Source: Gammaproteobacteria bacterium
GTDB lineage: Bacteria; Pseudomonadota; Gammaproteobacteria; Steroidobacterales; Steroidobacteraceae
Reading direction: 5' to 3'
Assembly (NCBI GenBank): GCA_029857655.1
Contig: JAOUGR010000139.1
Coordinates: 1-5,924, forward strand
Length of the DNA: 5,924 nucleotides
In this document: positions 1 through 5,720 of the stretch, piece by piece
How positions within the stretch are numbered: position 1 is the stretch's first letter
Layout: every line of letters begins with the position of its first letter
Program-made: the position numbers and the translations under genes
Notes under the pieces: generated by a model
Databases searched by the model: none
What the model saw: the letters and a program-made list of their open reading frames with translations, nothing else
Told to the model about the DNA's origin: nothing

Positions 1-717
1 CGTCTCGGCGCCCGGAAATATCCCGTAACCGGCGCCCAGCACCCGGTCCATGTTTTCGTCGGCAACTTCGCGGGCGGGTTTTTCGACGACCAGTGCGCTC
101 TGGATTGCGTCGACGGCGAATACGCGCAGGTCCTTGCGTACATGGCACCAGGCATCGAGATACCAGTTGTAGCGGTAGTGAACCAGGCGCTGCGGGGACA
201 CGACACGCTCCGAGGACTCGCCGCTGCCGCGCTTGAGGTGGCGGATGCGGATGCGGCGCCGGCTCAGCAGCCCGACCGACAATGCCTCGAAGACTTCGCG
301 ATTGACCCGCCGGCTTCCCAGCGCGATCACGCGGATGCGCCGGCGGATTTCGTGGTGCCTGTGGTCGCCGCGCTCCAGCAGCGCCCGCAGCCGCGTGCGC
401 AGTGGGTCGAGCTGGCGGCCGAGCAGACCCGGCTGGAGGCGCTCGAGCAAGTGCTCGATTTCGAGCAGCGCGTAGATTTCGGCGGGACTGAACCAGATGC
501 CGGGGAGCTCGGCGACGTCGGCGTCCGGGTCGAGCACATACGCCACGCGCTCGCGCGACCAGATAATCGGCACATTCAGCCGGTCGCGCATGTACTCGAT
601 GTCGCGCTTGAAGGTCGCGTGTGAGATCTCGAGGTCTTCCTCGACCTCGCGCCGCGTCAGGGCACCCTTTTCGATCAGCCGGCGGCGGATCTTGTAGAAG
701 CGCTCGGTGCGATCCAC
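1..717 (-). CDS. WYL-domain transcriptional regulator (YafY-like), C-terminus cut by window edge
   Basis: This is the N-terminal 239 residues of a probable DNA-binding regulator; the reading frame is open through position 1. Residues 1-55 form a DeoR/HTH_11-type winged helix-turn-helix (LTRREVEEDLEISHATFKRD at 20-39, followed by an EYMRDRL recognition-helix tail). Residues about 135-215 are a WYL domain, with a literal W-Y-L at 185-187 and the following C191, R198 and D203 of the W(C)...R.F..D pattern. The start is GTG at 717, because the protein then opens with VDRTERFYKI, the usual beginning of this family. The first internal ATG would remove part of the helix-turn-helix. The Shine-Dalgarno sequence is weak. 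The start lies 4 bases after the sugar dehydrogenase stop codon, so it is probably translated by coupling. WYL domains are known to bind nucleic-acid or nucleotide-type ligands in several characterised regulators. The targets cannot be told from sequence; control of its own operon is a guess. Confidence 0.9.
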   Translation of the reverse strand, partial: MDRTERFYKIRRRLIEKGALTRREVEEDLEISHATFKRDIEYMRDRLNVPIIWSRERVAYVLDPDADVAELPGIWFSPAEIYALLEIEHLLERLQPGLLGRQLDPLRTRLRALLERGDHRHHEIRRRIRVIALGSRRVNREVFEALSVGLLSRRRIRIRHLKRGSGESSERVVSPQRLVHYRYNWYLDAWCHVRKDLRVFAVDAIQSALVVEKPAREVADENMDRVLGAGYGIFPGAET

Positions 718-721
718 TCGG

Positions 722-1858
722 TTACTTCGCGGGTGTCAGGCGCAGCAGCCGGCCGGCGTCTTCGTCAGTTACCAGGTACAGTGCGCCGTCCGGGCCCTGG
801 CGGATGTCGCGAACGCGCTCACCGACCGGGAAGCGCTCCTCAGCCGTCACCTTGCCGTCCGCGCCGAATTCAAGCCGTGCCACGAGCTCGGCAGCCAGTG
901 CGCCGACAAAGAGACTGCCTTTCCATTCCGGGTGGACATCGCCAGTGTAGAACGTCATACCAGACGTTGCGATCGACGGTACCCAGTAGTACAGCGGTTG
1001 CTCAAGACCGGCTTTCGCCGTGCCCTCGCCGATCGCGGGCCCACTGTATTCCGTGCCATAGGTGATCACCGGCCAGCCGTAATTGCGGCCGGCCTCGGGC
1101 AGGTTGACCTCGTCGCCACCACGCGGTCCATGCTCGACCGCCCAGAAGCGGCCCGTGGCCGGATCAATTGTCGCGCCCTGCACGTTGCGATGACCGAGCG
1201 ACCAGATTTCCGGCAATGCACCGGCGCGGCCGGCAAAAGGATTGTCGGCCGGAACCGTGCCATCCTTCGTAATGCGCACGATCTTGCCGAGATGCGTCCC
1301 CAGGTCCTGCGCACTTTGTCGCTCCGAATTGCGTTCGCCCAGCGTGACGAAAAGATTGCCGTCGCGGGCGAATACCAGCCGCGAACCAAAGTGATGTTTG
1401 CTCTTCACTTTTGGCGACTGGCGAAATATGACCTTCAGGTCAGTCAGCCGCGCGCCATCGAGTTTCGCGCGGGCAACGGCCGTGCCATTGACATCGCCAT
1501 CGCCGCGCTCGGCGTACGCAAGGTAGATCATCGAGTTGCCGCTGAAGTCCGGATCGAGAGCGACATCCAGCAGACCGCCCTGCCCTTCGGCATACACGGC
1601 CGGAACGCCGGAGATGGGTTCGGACACGTCGCCCTTCATCGTCACGTAGCGCAGGCGCCCGGGTCGCTCAGTCACCAGCATGCGCCCGTCCGGCAGGAAG
1701 GCGAGGCTCCACGGATGCTCGAGTCCGGTTGCGACGGTCTCGAGAACTGCCCGATCGTTCACCTTGGGCGGCAAGCCGGCCTGTCCCTGGCAGGCGCCCG
1801 CCGCAGCGGCCATCAGCAGGAACGCCGAATACCGCGTCATTACCTCGCGCCACATCAT
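722..1858 (-). CDS. Exported PQQ-dependent aldose sugar dehydrogenase (glucose/sorbosone dehydrogenase family, YliI-like)
   Basis: The product has 378 residues, close to the roughly 370 of E. coli YliI, a soluble periplasmic PQQ enzyme that oxidises aldoses to lactones. Residues 1-25 are an export signal (hydrophobic SAFLLMAAAA at 11-20). It ends in G-A-C at 21-23, so lipoprotein processing at C23 is possible, although alanine at -3 makes a poor lipobox. The six-bladed beta-propeller family is shown by WSLAFLPDG (50-58), QGGLLDVALDPDF (93-105), HHFGSRLVF (155-163), SLGHRN (220-225), EHGPRGGDE (242-250) and GRNYGWP (257-263). These carry the conserved His, Arg and Asn residues expected around PQQ and calcium. 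The chosen ATG at 1858 overlaps the Rieske stop codon as ATGA and has a strong GGAGGT six bases upstream. ATG at 1855 or 1840 is possible. A much longer frame reaching 2185 only reads across the Rieske gene. No PQQ biosynthesis gene is in the window, so cofactor supply is unknown. Confidence 0.9.
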   Translation of the reverse strand: MMWREVMTRYSAFLLMAAAAGACQGQAGLPPKVNDRAVLETVATGLEHPWSLAFLPDGRMLVTERPGRLRYVTMKGDVSEPISGVPAVYAEGQGGLLDVALDPDFSGNSMIYLAYAERGDGDVNGTAVARAKLDGARLTDLKVIFRQSPKVKSKHHFGSRLVFARDGNLFVTLGERNSERQSAQDLGTHLGKIVRITKDGTVPADNPFAGRAGALPEIWSLGHRNVQGATIDPATGRFWAVEHGPRGGDEVNLPEAGRNYGWPVITYGTEYSGPAIGEGTAKAGLEQPLYYWVPSIATSGMTFYTGDVHPEWKGSLFVGALAAELVARLEFGADGKVTAEERFPVGERVRDIRQGPDGALYLVTDEDAGRLLRLTPAK

Positions 1859-2202
1859 GCCATTACCTCCACATTTCCATTCCTGACTTCGACCTTGAAC
1901 GTGCGCAATGCTTTCTCGCCGCGCACGGCATTCAGCAGCTGGATTCCGGGCGGAAAATTCGCCCAGCGCATGACGGCGCCGGTCGCGATGTCGAATCGGG
2001 CGTGATGCAGAGGGCACTGCACCTGGCAACCCTTCACGATCTCGCCGCGTGCCAGCGGCCCGAATGTGTGCGTGCACTGGCCCTGGGTCGCGTAGAAACC
2101 ATTTTTCAGGTGGTAAACGACGACACGTGTTTCCCCGGCCTTGAACGCCTTCATGCTGCCGACCGGCAGGTCGTCGGCACTGCAAACGACATGCCTTGCC
2201 AT
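1855..2202 (-). CDS. Small Rieske [2Fe-2S] ferredoxin-like protein
   Basis: This 115-residue single-domain protein is likely a soluble electron carrier of the dioxygenase-ferredoxin (BphF) or NirD type. The cluster ligands are visible as C43-x-H45 in QCTHTFGPL and C63-x2-H66 in QCPLHHARFD, followed by the typical ATGAV turn and a closing beta-strand segment. The disulphide cysteines typical of high-potential cytochrome bc Rieske proteins are missing at the usual places, which fits the low-potential ferredoxin group. No signal peptide or membrane segment is present, so it should stay in the cytoplasm. The ATG at 2202 lies one base after the TGA of the NYN gene, and the upstream GCGGGC is only a weak Shine-Dalgarno sequence. 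The gene's last codons contain the Shine-Dalgarno for the next gene, whose ATG overlaps this stop codon. No oxygenase or reductase partner is present, so the redox partner is unknown. Direct electron transfer from the exported dehydrogenase is unlikely because of the compartment difference. Confidence 0.92.
   Translation of the reverse strand: MARHVVCSADDLPVGSMKAFKAGETRVVVYHLKNGFYATQGQCTHTFGPLARGEIVKGCQVQCPLHHARFDIATGAVMRWANFPPGIQLLNAVRGEKALRTFKVEVRNGNVEVMA
1865..1870 (-). promoter_or_regulatory. Strong Shine-Dalgarno inside the Rieske gene that fixes the dehydrogenase start
   Basis: On the minus strand, GGAGGT lies within the last codons of the Rieske reading frame (Val-Glu-Val-Met-Ala-stop), six bases before the ATG at 1858. 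It supports the 378-residue start of the sugar dehydrogenase and independent or re-initiating ribosome entry at the ATGA overlap. Confidence 0.75.
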
Positions 2203-2203
2203 C

Positions 2204-3010
2204 TCAGCCCGCAGCGATTCGCGTAATGATGTAGCCGCCCGATTTCGTGTCGAATTCGAGATCGATCAGTTTGCGGTCGCGGGCCTCTTCAAGGAGCTTG
2301 CCGAAATTCTTGAATCCGTAATAGCTCTCGTTGAACCCGGGCTTGCGGCGCTTGATGGCCTGCTTGACCATCGAACCCCAGACTTTGTCCTCGGCGTCAC
2401 GCTCGGCGAACAGGTCCTCGGCCGTCTCGACGGCGAGATCGATGCCCTCCTGGCGGCGGTCATCCGGCGTGCTGGGCGCCTTGGTCGCGGCCTTGGTCGT
2501 CTTTTCGCGCCGCGTGCTGCGCCCGCGATTCTCGCTGCGAACCAGGTCATCGTAGTAAATGAACTCGTCGCAACCGCTGATCAGCAGGTCGGATGTGGAA
2601 TTCTTGACACCGACACCGATAACGACCTTGTCATTCTCGCGCAGCTTGCTGACCAGCGGCGAGAAATCCGAATCGCCGCTGATGACCACAAAGGTGTCGA
2701 CGTGTGACTTCGTATAGCAGAGGTCGAGCGCATCGACGACCATCCGGATGTCCGCGGAGTTCTTGCCGGACATGCGCACATGCGGAATCTCGATCAGCTC
2801 GAAGGTGGCCTCGTGCATCTCGCCCTTGAAGTCCTTGTAGCGTTCCCAGTTGCAGTAAGCCTTCTTGACGACGATCTTGCCCTTCAGCAGCAGGCGTTCG
2901 AGCACTTTTCGGATGTCGAATGAAGGAATCTTCGCGTCGCGCACGCCGAGTGCGACATTCTCGAAGTCGCAGAACACGGCCATGATGCGGGTGTCCGTTC
3001 GGGTGTCCAT
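2204..3010 (-). CDS. NYN-domain (PIN-like, LabA/DUF88-type) putative ribonuclease with C-terminal OST-HTH/LOTUS-like domain
   Basis: The product has 268 residues. Residues 9-158 are a NYN domain, a PIN-like metal-dependent nuclease fold. The acidic residues of the active site are in place: D15 and N18 in FCDFENVALG, D87 and D93 in GKNSADIRMVVDAL, and D113 and D115 in ISGDSDFSPLV. A charged linker rich in Lys, Arg, Thr and Ser (159-200) leads to a winged-helix segment at about 205-265 (MVKQAIKRRKPGFNES, then GFKNFGKLL and GGYIIT). This matches the OST-HTH/LOTUS type thought to bind RNA. Family knowledge suggests cleavage of RNA, but no substrate can be read from the sequence. The ATG at 3010 follows the EF-G-like stop by 7 bases and has AGAGGA about 11 bases upstream. 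Met10 (2983) is an alternative start with no visible Shine-Dalgarno; residues 2-9 are a short DTRT/DTRI duplication. The stop codon is one base from the Rieske start, so it is translationally linked on both sides. Confidence 0.9.
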   Translation of the reverse strand: MDTRTDTRIMAVFCDFENVALGVRDAKIPSFDIRKVLERLLLKGKIVVKKAYCNWERYKDFKGEMHEATFELIEIPHVRMSGKNSADIRMVVDALDLCYTKSHVDTFVVISGDSDFSPLVSKLRENDKVVIGVGVKNSTSDLLISGCDEFIYYDDLVRSENRGRSTRREKTTKAATKAPSTPDDRRQEGIDLAVETAEDLFAERDAEDKVWGSMVKQAIKRRKPGFNESYYGFKNFGKLLEEARDRKLIDLEFDTKSGGYIITRIAAG

Positions 3011-3017
3011 ATGCGGC

Positions 3018-5066
3018 TCATTCCTCTCCGGCAGCGGGTTTCCAGGCTGAGGCCAGTTCCTGCTGCTTGCGCGCCGGCACCGGGTCGTAGTGGCTGAGTG
3101 CCAGCGTGAAACTGCCCTCGCCGCCGGTCAGGGCCTTCAGGCGGGTCTGGTAATCGGTTACTTCCGCCAGCGGCACGTATGCGGATACCACGATGCGGCC
3201 GCGCGTGCGCGCCTCATTGCCGTCGATGCGCGCCCGCCGTGTTGCCAGGTCCGCCGTGATGTCTCCCATCACCGTGCCCGGTGCAGTGATCTTCACGTGC
3301 ACGACGGGCTCCAGCACGGTTGGCGCGGCCTTGCTGACGGCGTCCAAAAAGGCTTTGCGGCCCGCCGATACGAAGGCGACTTCCTTGGAATCCACCGAAT
3401 GGTACTTCCCGTCATAGACGGAGACTCGAATATCCTGCAGCGGGAAACCCGCGACCGCGCCTTCGGACAGCGCATGACGGATCCCTTTTTCGACGGCAGG
3501 TATGAACTGGTTCGGGATCGTGCCGCCGACCACGTCATCGACGAACTCAAACCCCGAGCCGCGCGCCAGCGGCTCGATCCGCAGGTACACCTCGCCAAAC
3601 TGCCCGGCCCCGCCGGTCTGCTTCTTGTGGCGATGATGCCCTTCGGCGGGCCGCGTGATCGTCTCGCGATAGGGAATGCTTGGCGGACGCGTCTTGACGG
3701 CCACGCCGTAGCGCTCGGTCATGCGCTCAATCATGGCGCGCAGGTGCAGGTCGCCCATGCCGTACAGCACGGTTTCATTGAGACTGCTGACGTGCTCGAC
3801 GCGCACGCAGGGATCCTCGATTGACAGCTTGTGCAGGGCCTCGGCCAGCTTGTGCTCGTCGCCGCGCCGTTCCGGCTCGATCGCAAGCCCCAGCATTGCC
3901 GGCGGATACGCGATCGGCTTCAGATGGAAATTGTCCTCGTCGTGGGAGTCGTGCAACACGGCGTCGAAATGCAGTTCATCGAGTTTCGCCACGGCGCAGA
4001 TGTCGCCCGGCACCGCCAGCTGCATGTCGCCGTGTTCCTTGCCCTGCATCTGGTACAGGTGCGCAATCTTGACGGGTTTTCTCGCGTCGCCGACAAACAG
4101 CTGGGCGCCACTCTTGATGGTCCCCTGATGGACCCTGAACAGTCCCAGCTTGCCGACGAAGGGATCCATGATCACCTTGAAGACATGCGCGATCGCATGA
4201 CGGGAGGAATCCGGTGCGATCTCCACGCGCTCGGCGCTATCGCCTTCGCCCTTCATGAATGGCGGCGGATTTCCTTCCGCGGGATTCGGCATCAGGCGTG
4301 CCAGAATCTCTAGCAGCTCGGGGATGCCGGCACCGGTCTCCGCCGAAACAAAGCACACAGGGATCAGGTGGCCCTCGCGCAATGCCTTCTCGAACGGGTC
4401 ATGGAGCTGTTCCGGCTGTAATTCCTCGCCCTGCTCCAGGTACAGGGCCATCAGCTCGTCGTCCACCTCGACGACCTGGTCGATGATCTCGGTGTGGGCA
4501 TCGCTCACCGAGGAAAAATCGGTGGATTCACCCTTATTGTGGAAAAAGCAATCGATAACCTTGCTGCCCCCGGCAGCCGGCAGGTTGACCGGGAGGCATT
4601 CGCGGCCGAATTGGTCGCGGATCTCCGCCAGAGTGCCCTCGGTATTCGCATCGCGGGCGTCAATCTTGTTGACGACGATGACCCGGCAAAGGCCGCGCTC
4701 GCGAGCGACATCCATCATCCTCTGGGTCATCGCCTCGACGCCGCTGACCGCGCTGACGACGACCGCCGCCGTCTCAACCGCCTCCAGGATCGGGAGGGTG
4801 CGGCCTATGAAATCAGGGTAACCGGGGGTGTCGACCAGGTTGACATGCGCCCCACCGGTCTCCAGCCAGCAGACCGTGGCGTCGATGGAATGCTGCAGAC
4901 GCCGGGCCTGCGGGTCATGGTCGCAGACCGTTGTTCCGCGGGCCAATTCACCCTTGGCGCGGATCGCACCGGCGCCGAACAGGAGCGCCTCTGCCAGCAG
5001 GGTCTTGCCCACCCCTGCATGGCCTACCAGGGCAATATTTCGAATTTCAACGGTCGCTCTGGTCAT
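3018..5066 (-). CDS. EF-G-like translational GTPase paralogue (not housekeeping fusA)
   Basis: This 682-residue protein keeps the five-domain order of elongation factor G. The G domain has a P-loop GHAGVGKT (15-22), DTPGY (79-83), NKID (133-136) and SAE (241-243), with the EF-G-specific insertion of about 100 residues between the last two. Domain II starts near 290. Domain III holds the GMGDLHL motif (436-442). Domain IV has HKKQTGGAGQFGEV (480-493) and a tip with YHSVDS (555-560) that keeps the translocation His at 556. Domain V carries MGDITADLATRRARI (600-614). It differs from housekeeping EF-G in the P-loop (AHxDAGKT there), in S60 at the switch I threonine position, and in Y83 in place of the catalytic His of DTPGH. 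From memory, these changes are common in a widespread proteobacterial EF-G-like family of unclear role. The ATG at 5066 has GGGGA seven bases upstream. It is the first gene of the minus-strand operon. No rpsL, rpsG or tuf neighbours are present, unlike true fusA. Confidence 0.93.
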   Translation of the reverse strand: MTRATVEIRNIALVGHAGVGKTLLAEALLFGAGAIRAKGELARGTTVCDHDPQARRLQHSIDATVCWLETGGAHVNLVDTPGYPDFIGRTLPILEAVETAAVVVSAVSGVEAMTQRMMDVARERGLCRVIVVNKIDARDANTEGTLAEIRDQFGRECLPVNLPAAGGSKVIDCFFHNKGESTDFSSVSDAHTEIIDQVVEVDDELMALYLEQGEELQPEQLHDPFEKALREGHLIPVCFVSAETGAGIPELLEILARLMPNPAEGNPPPFMKGEGDSAERVEIAPDSSRHAIAHVFKVIMDPFVGKLGLFRVHQGTIKSGAQLFVGDARKPVKIAHLYQMQGKEHGDMQLAVPGDICAVAKLDELHFDAVLHDSHDEDNFHLKPIAYPPAMLGLAIEPERRGDEHKLAEALHKLSIEDPCVRVEHVSSLNETVLYGMGDLHLRAMIERMTERYGVAVKTRPPSIPYRETITRPAEGHHRHKKQTGGAGQFGEVYLRIEPLARGSGFEFVDDVVGGTIPNQFIPAVEKGIRHALSEGAVAGFPLQDIRVSVYDGKYHSVDSKEVAFVSAGRKAFLDAVSKAAPTVLEPVVHVKITAPGTVMGDITADLATRRARIDGNEARTRGRIVVSAYVPLAEVTDYQTRLKALTGGEGSFTLALSHYDPVPARKQQELASAWKPAAGEE

Positions 5067-5108
5067 CTATTTCCCCGCATTTTCGCGCTGCCTGCGCGTT
5101 TTTTGAAA

Positions 5109-5117
5109 AGGATAGCA
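5109..5117 (-). promoter_or_regulatory. Candidate extended -10 promoter for the EF-G-like operon
   Basis: Read on the minus strand, the bases are TGCTATCCT, an extended -10 (TGn) followed by a four-of-six match to TATAAT. No good -35 lies 17 bases upstream (GCGCAA), which extended -10 promoters can tolerate. Transcription would begin near 5102 and give a leader of about 36 bases before the ATG at 5066. Weak sequence evidence only. Confidence 0.3.
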
Positions 5118-5169
5118 CCGATACCGGCGACTTGCGCCCTGCCGGCTTGACGGGCAAACTCAGGCTCAA

Positions 5170-5197
5170 CGGGCCATTAGACAACGGCAAAGGCCCG
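5170..5197. repeat. Short inverted repeat upstream of exbD
   Basis: CGGGCC (5170-5175) and GGCCCG (5192-5197) are perfect complements separated by 16 bases, ending two bases before the exbD Shine-Dalgarno run GGGGGA (5200-5205). It could be a leader hairpin or a half-site pair for a regulator. Six-base GC-only arms in GC-rich DNA can also arise by chance. Confidence 0.3.
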
Positions 5198-5210
5198 GCG
5201 GGGGAATTTC

Positions 5211-5627
5211 ATGGCGGTTTCGGTCAAGGGCGACAGTGCGGATCCGATGGTCGAGCCGAATGTCATTCCGCTCGTCGACATCATGCTCGTGTTGCTGATT
5301 ATCTTCATCATCACGATTCCGGTGATGACGCACGCGGTGAAGATAGACCTGCCACGCGACAATCCGAATCCGCCGACCGAAGAGCCCGTGGTCATGAAGA
5401 TCTACGTCGAATTCGACGGCACGATTCTCTGGAACGGGACCGCCATCGATCATCCCACGTTCCGGGACTACGTCGCGATCGAAAACGCCAAGGATCCGCA
5501 GCCGGAGATCCACGTGGACGCCGACCGGCGCACTCCCTACGTGTACGTCGCAAATGTGCTATTTACGCTACAGCGCGGCGGCCTGCAGAAGGTAGGCTTC
5601 GTATCGGGTGAAGCACCTCCGACATAG
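5211..5627 (+). CDS. exbD: ExbD/TolR-family proton-channel subunit, without an adjacent exbB
   Basis: This 138-residue inner-membrane protein should work with ExbB and TonB to couple the proton gradient to outer-membrane transport. Residues 1-18 are a short cytoplasmic tail containing EPNVIPLVDIM. One membrane segment spans about 19-39 and carries the essential proton-path Asp at 23. Residues 43-138 are the periplasmic domain, ending in the family pattern HVDADRRTPYVYVANVLFTL...GGLQKVGFVSG. The length matches ExbD (about 140). ExbD and TolR are hard to separate by sequence alone; I favour ExbD from the short tail and the DLPR strand. The ATG has GGGGGA six bases upstream. No exbB, tolQ or tonB precedes it: the upstream neighbour is divergent and the downstream gene is unrelated. 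It therefore probably acts as an extra or relocated subunit relying on an ExbB encoded elsewhere. A strong terminator follows about 50 bases after the stop codon. Confidence 0.92.
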   Translation: MAVSVKGDSADPMVEPNVIPLVDIMLVLLIIFIITIPVMTHAVKIDLPRDNPNPPTEEPVVMKIYVEFDGTILWNGTAIDHPTFRDYVAIENAKDPQPEIHVDADRRTPYVYVANVLFTLQRGGLQKVGFVSGEAPPT

Positions 5628-5677
5628 CGCTGCACTGGTGATCCGGCTCCGGGCCGGCTGAGCGATACCGCACAAGG

Positions 5678-5701
5678 GGCCGGCAATGCTGGCCTTTTTT
5701 T
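5678..5701 (+). terminator. Rho-independent terminator after exbD
   Basis: The stem GGCCGGC (5678-5684) pairs with GCTGGCC (5688-5694) over seven base pairs, including one G-U, around an AAT loop. Seven T residues follow at 5695-5701. It lies 50 bases after the exbD stop codon and 19 bases before the next ATG, so it either ends exbD transcription or regulates read-through into that gene. Read from the opposite strand it lacks a T-run, so it works in one direction only. Confidence 0.85.
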
Positions 5702-5706
5702 GCTTC

Positions 5707-5712
5707 GGGAGA
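5707..5712 (+). promoter_or_regulatory. Shine-Dalgarno of the downstream exported protein
   Basis: GGGAGA ends eight bases before the ATG at 5721 and fixes that start. It begins only five bases after the terminator T-run, which leaves no room for a promoter between the two. Confidence 0.65.
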
Positions 5713-5720
5713 TTCTGTCC

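Larger units (their letters stand above)
5067..5210. other. Divergent intergenic region between the EF-G-like operon and exbD
   Basis: These 144 bases must hold the start signals of both transcription units. They contain one weak minus-strand promoter candidate, a short inverted repeat before exbD, and the two Shine-Dalgarno sequences. I find no convincing plus-strand sigma-70 promoter: TTGACG at 5147-5152 has no -10 element at a normal distance. No RNA gene or small reading frame of note was seen. Confidence 0.7.

Noticed and set aside
142..624. 160-residue plus-strand reading frame
   Set aside because: It is antisense to the WYL regulator, whose helix-turn-helix and W-Y-L motif are unmistakable.
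707..2005. 432-residue plus-strand reading frame
   Set aside because: It lies opposite the well-supported dehydrogenase and Rieske genes. Its translation is Arg/Ala-rich with no family motif, as expected for antisense frames in GC-rich DNA.
722..2185. 487-residue version of the sugar dehydrogenase starting at 2185
   Set aside because: The first 109 residues read across the Rieske gene in another frame and bury the signal peptide inside the protein. The ATG at 1858 has a strong Shine-Dalgarno and gives the normal family length.
3090..3824. 244-residue plus-strand reading frame
   Set aside because: It is antisense to domains III-V of the EF-G-like protein and shows no recognisable motif or ribosome binding site.
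3018..5066. Housekeeping fusA
   Set aside because: The P-loop, switch I and switch II differ from canonical EF-G, and the str-operon neighbours rpsL, rpsG and tuf are missing.
4494..5150. 218-residue plus-strand reading frame running into the divergent region
   Set aside because: It is antisense to the GTPase domain, and its apparent Asp/Arg patterns mirror the conserved codons on the other strand.
5147..5152. TTGACG as the -35 of an exbD promoter
   Set aside because: The bases 17 downstream are CGGGCC; the nearest AT-rich hexamer, CATTAG at 5175, is 22 bases away.
4931..5611. 226-residue plus-strand reading frame overlapping the start of the EF-G-like gene and exbD
   Set aside because: It crosses the intergenic region and uses a different frame from exbD, which has clear family motifs; the product is low-complexity Arg/Gly.
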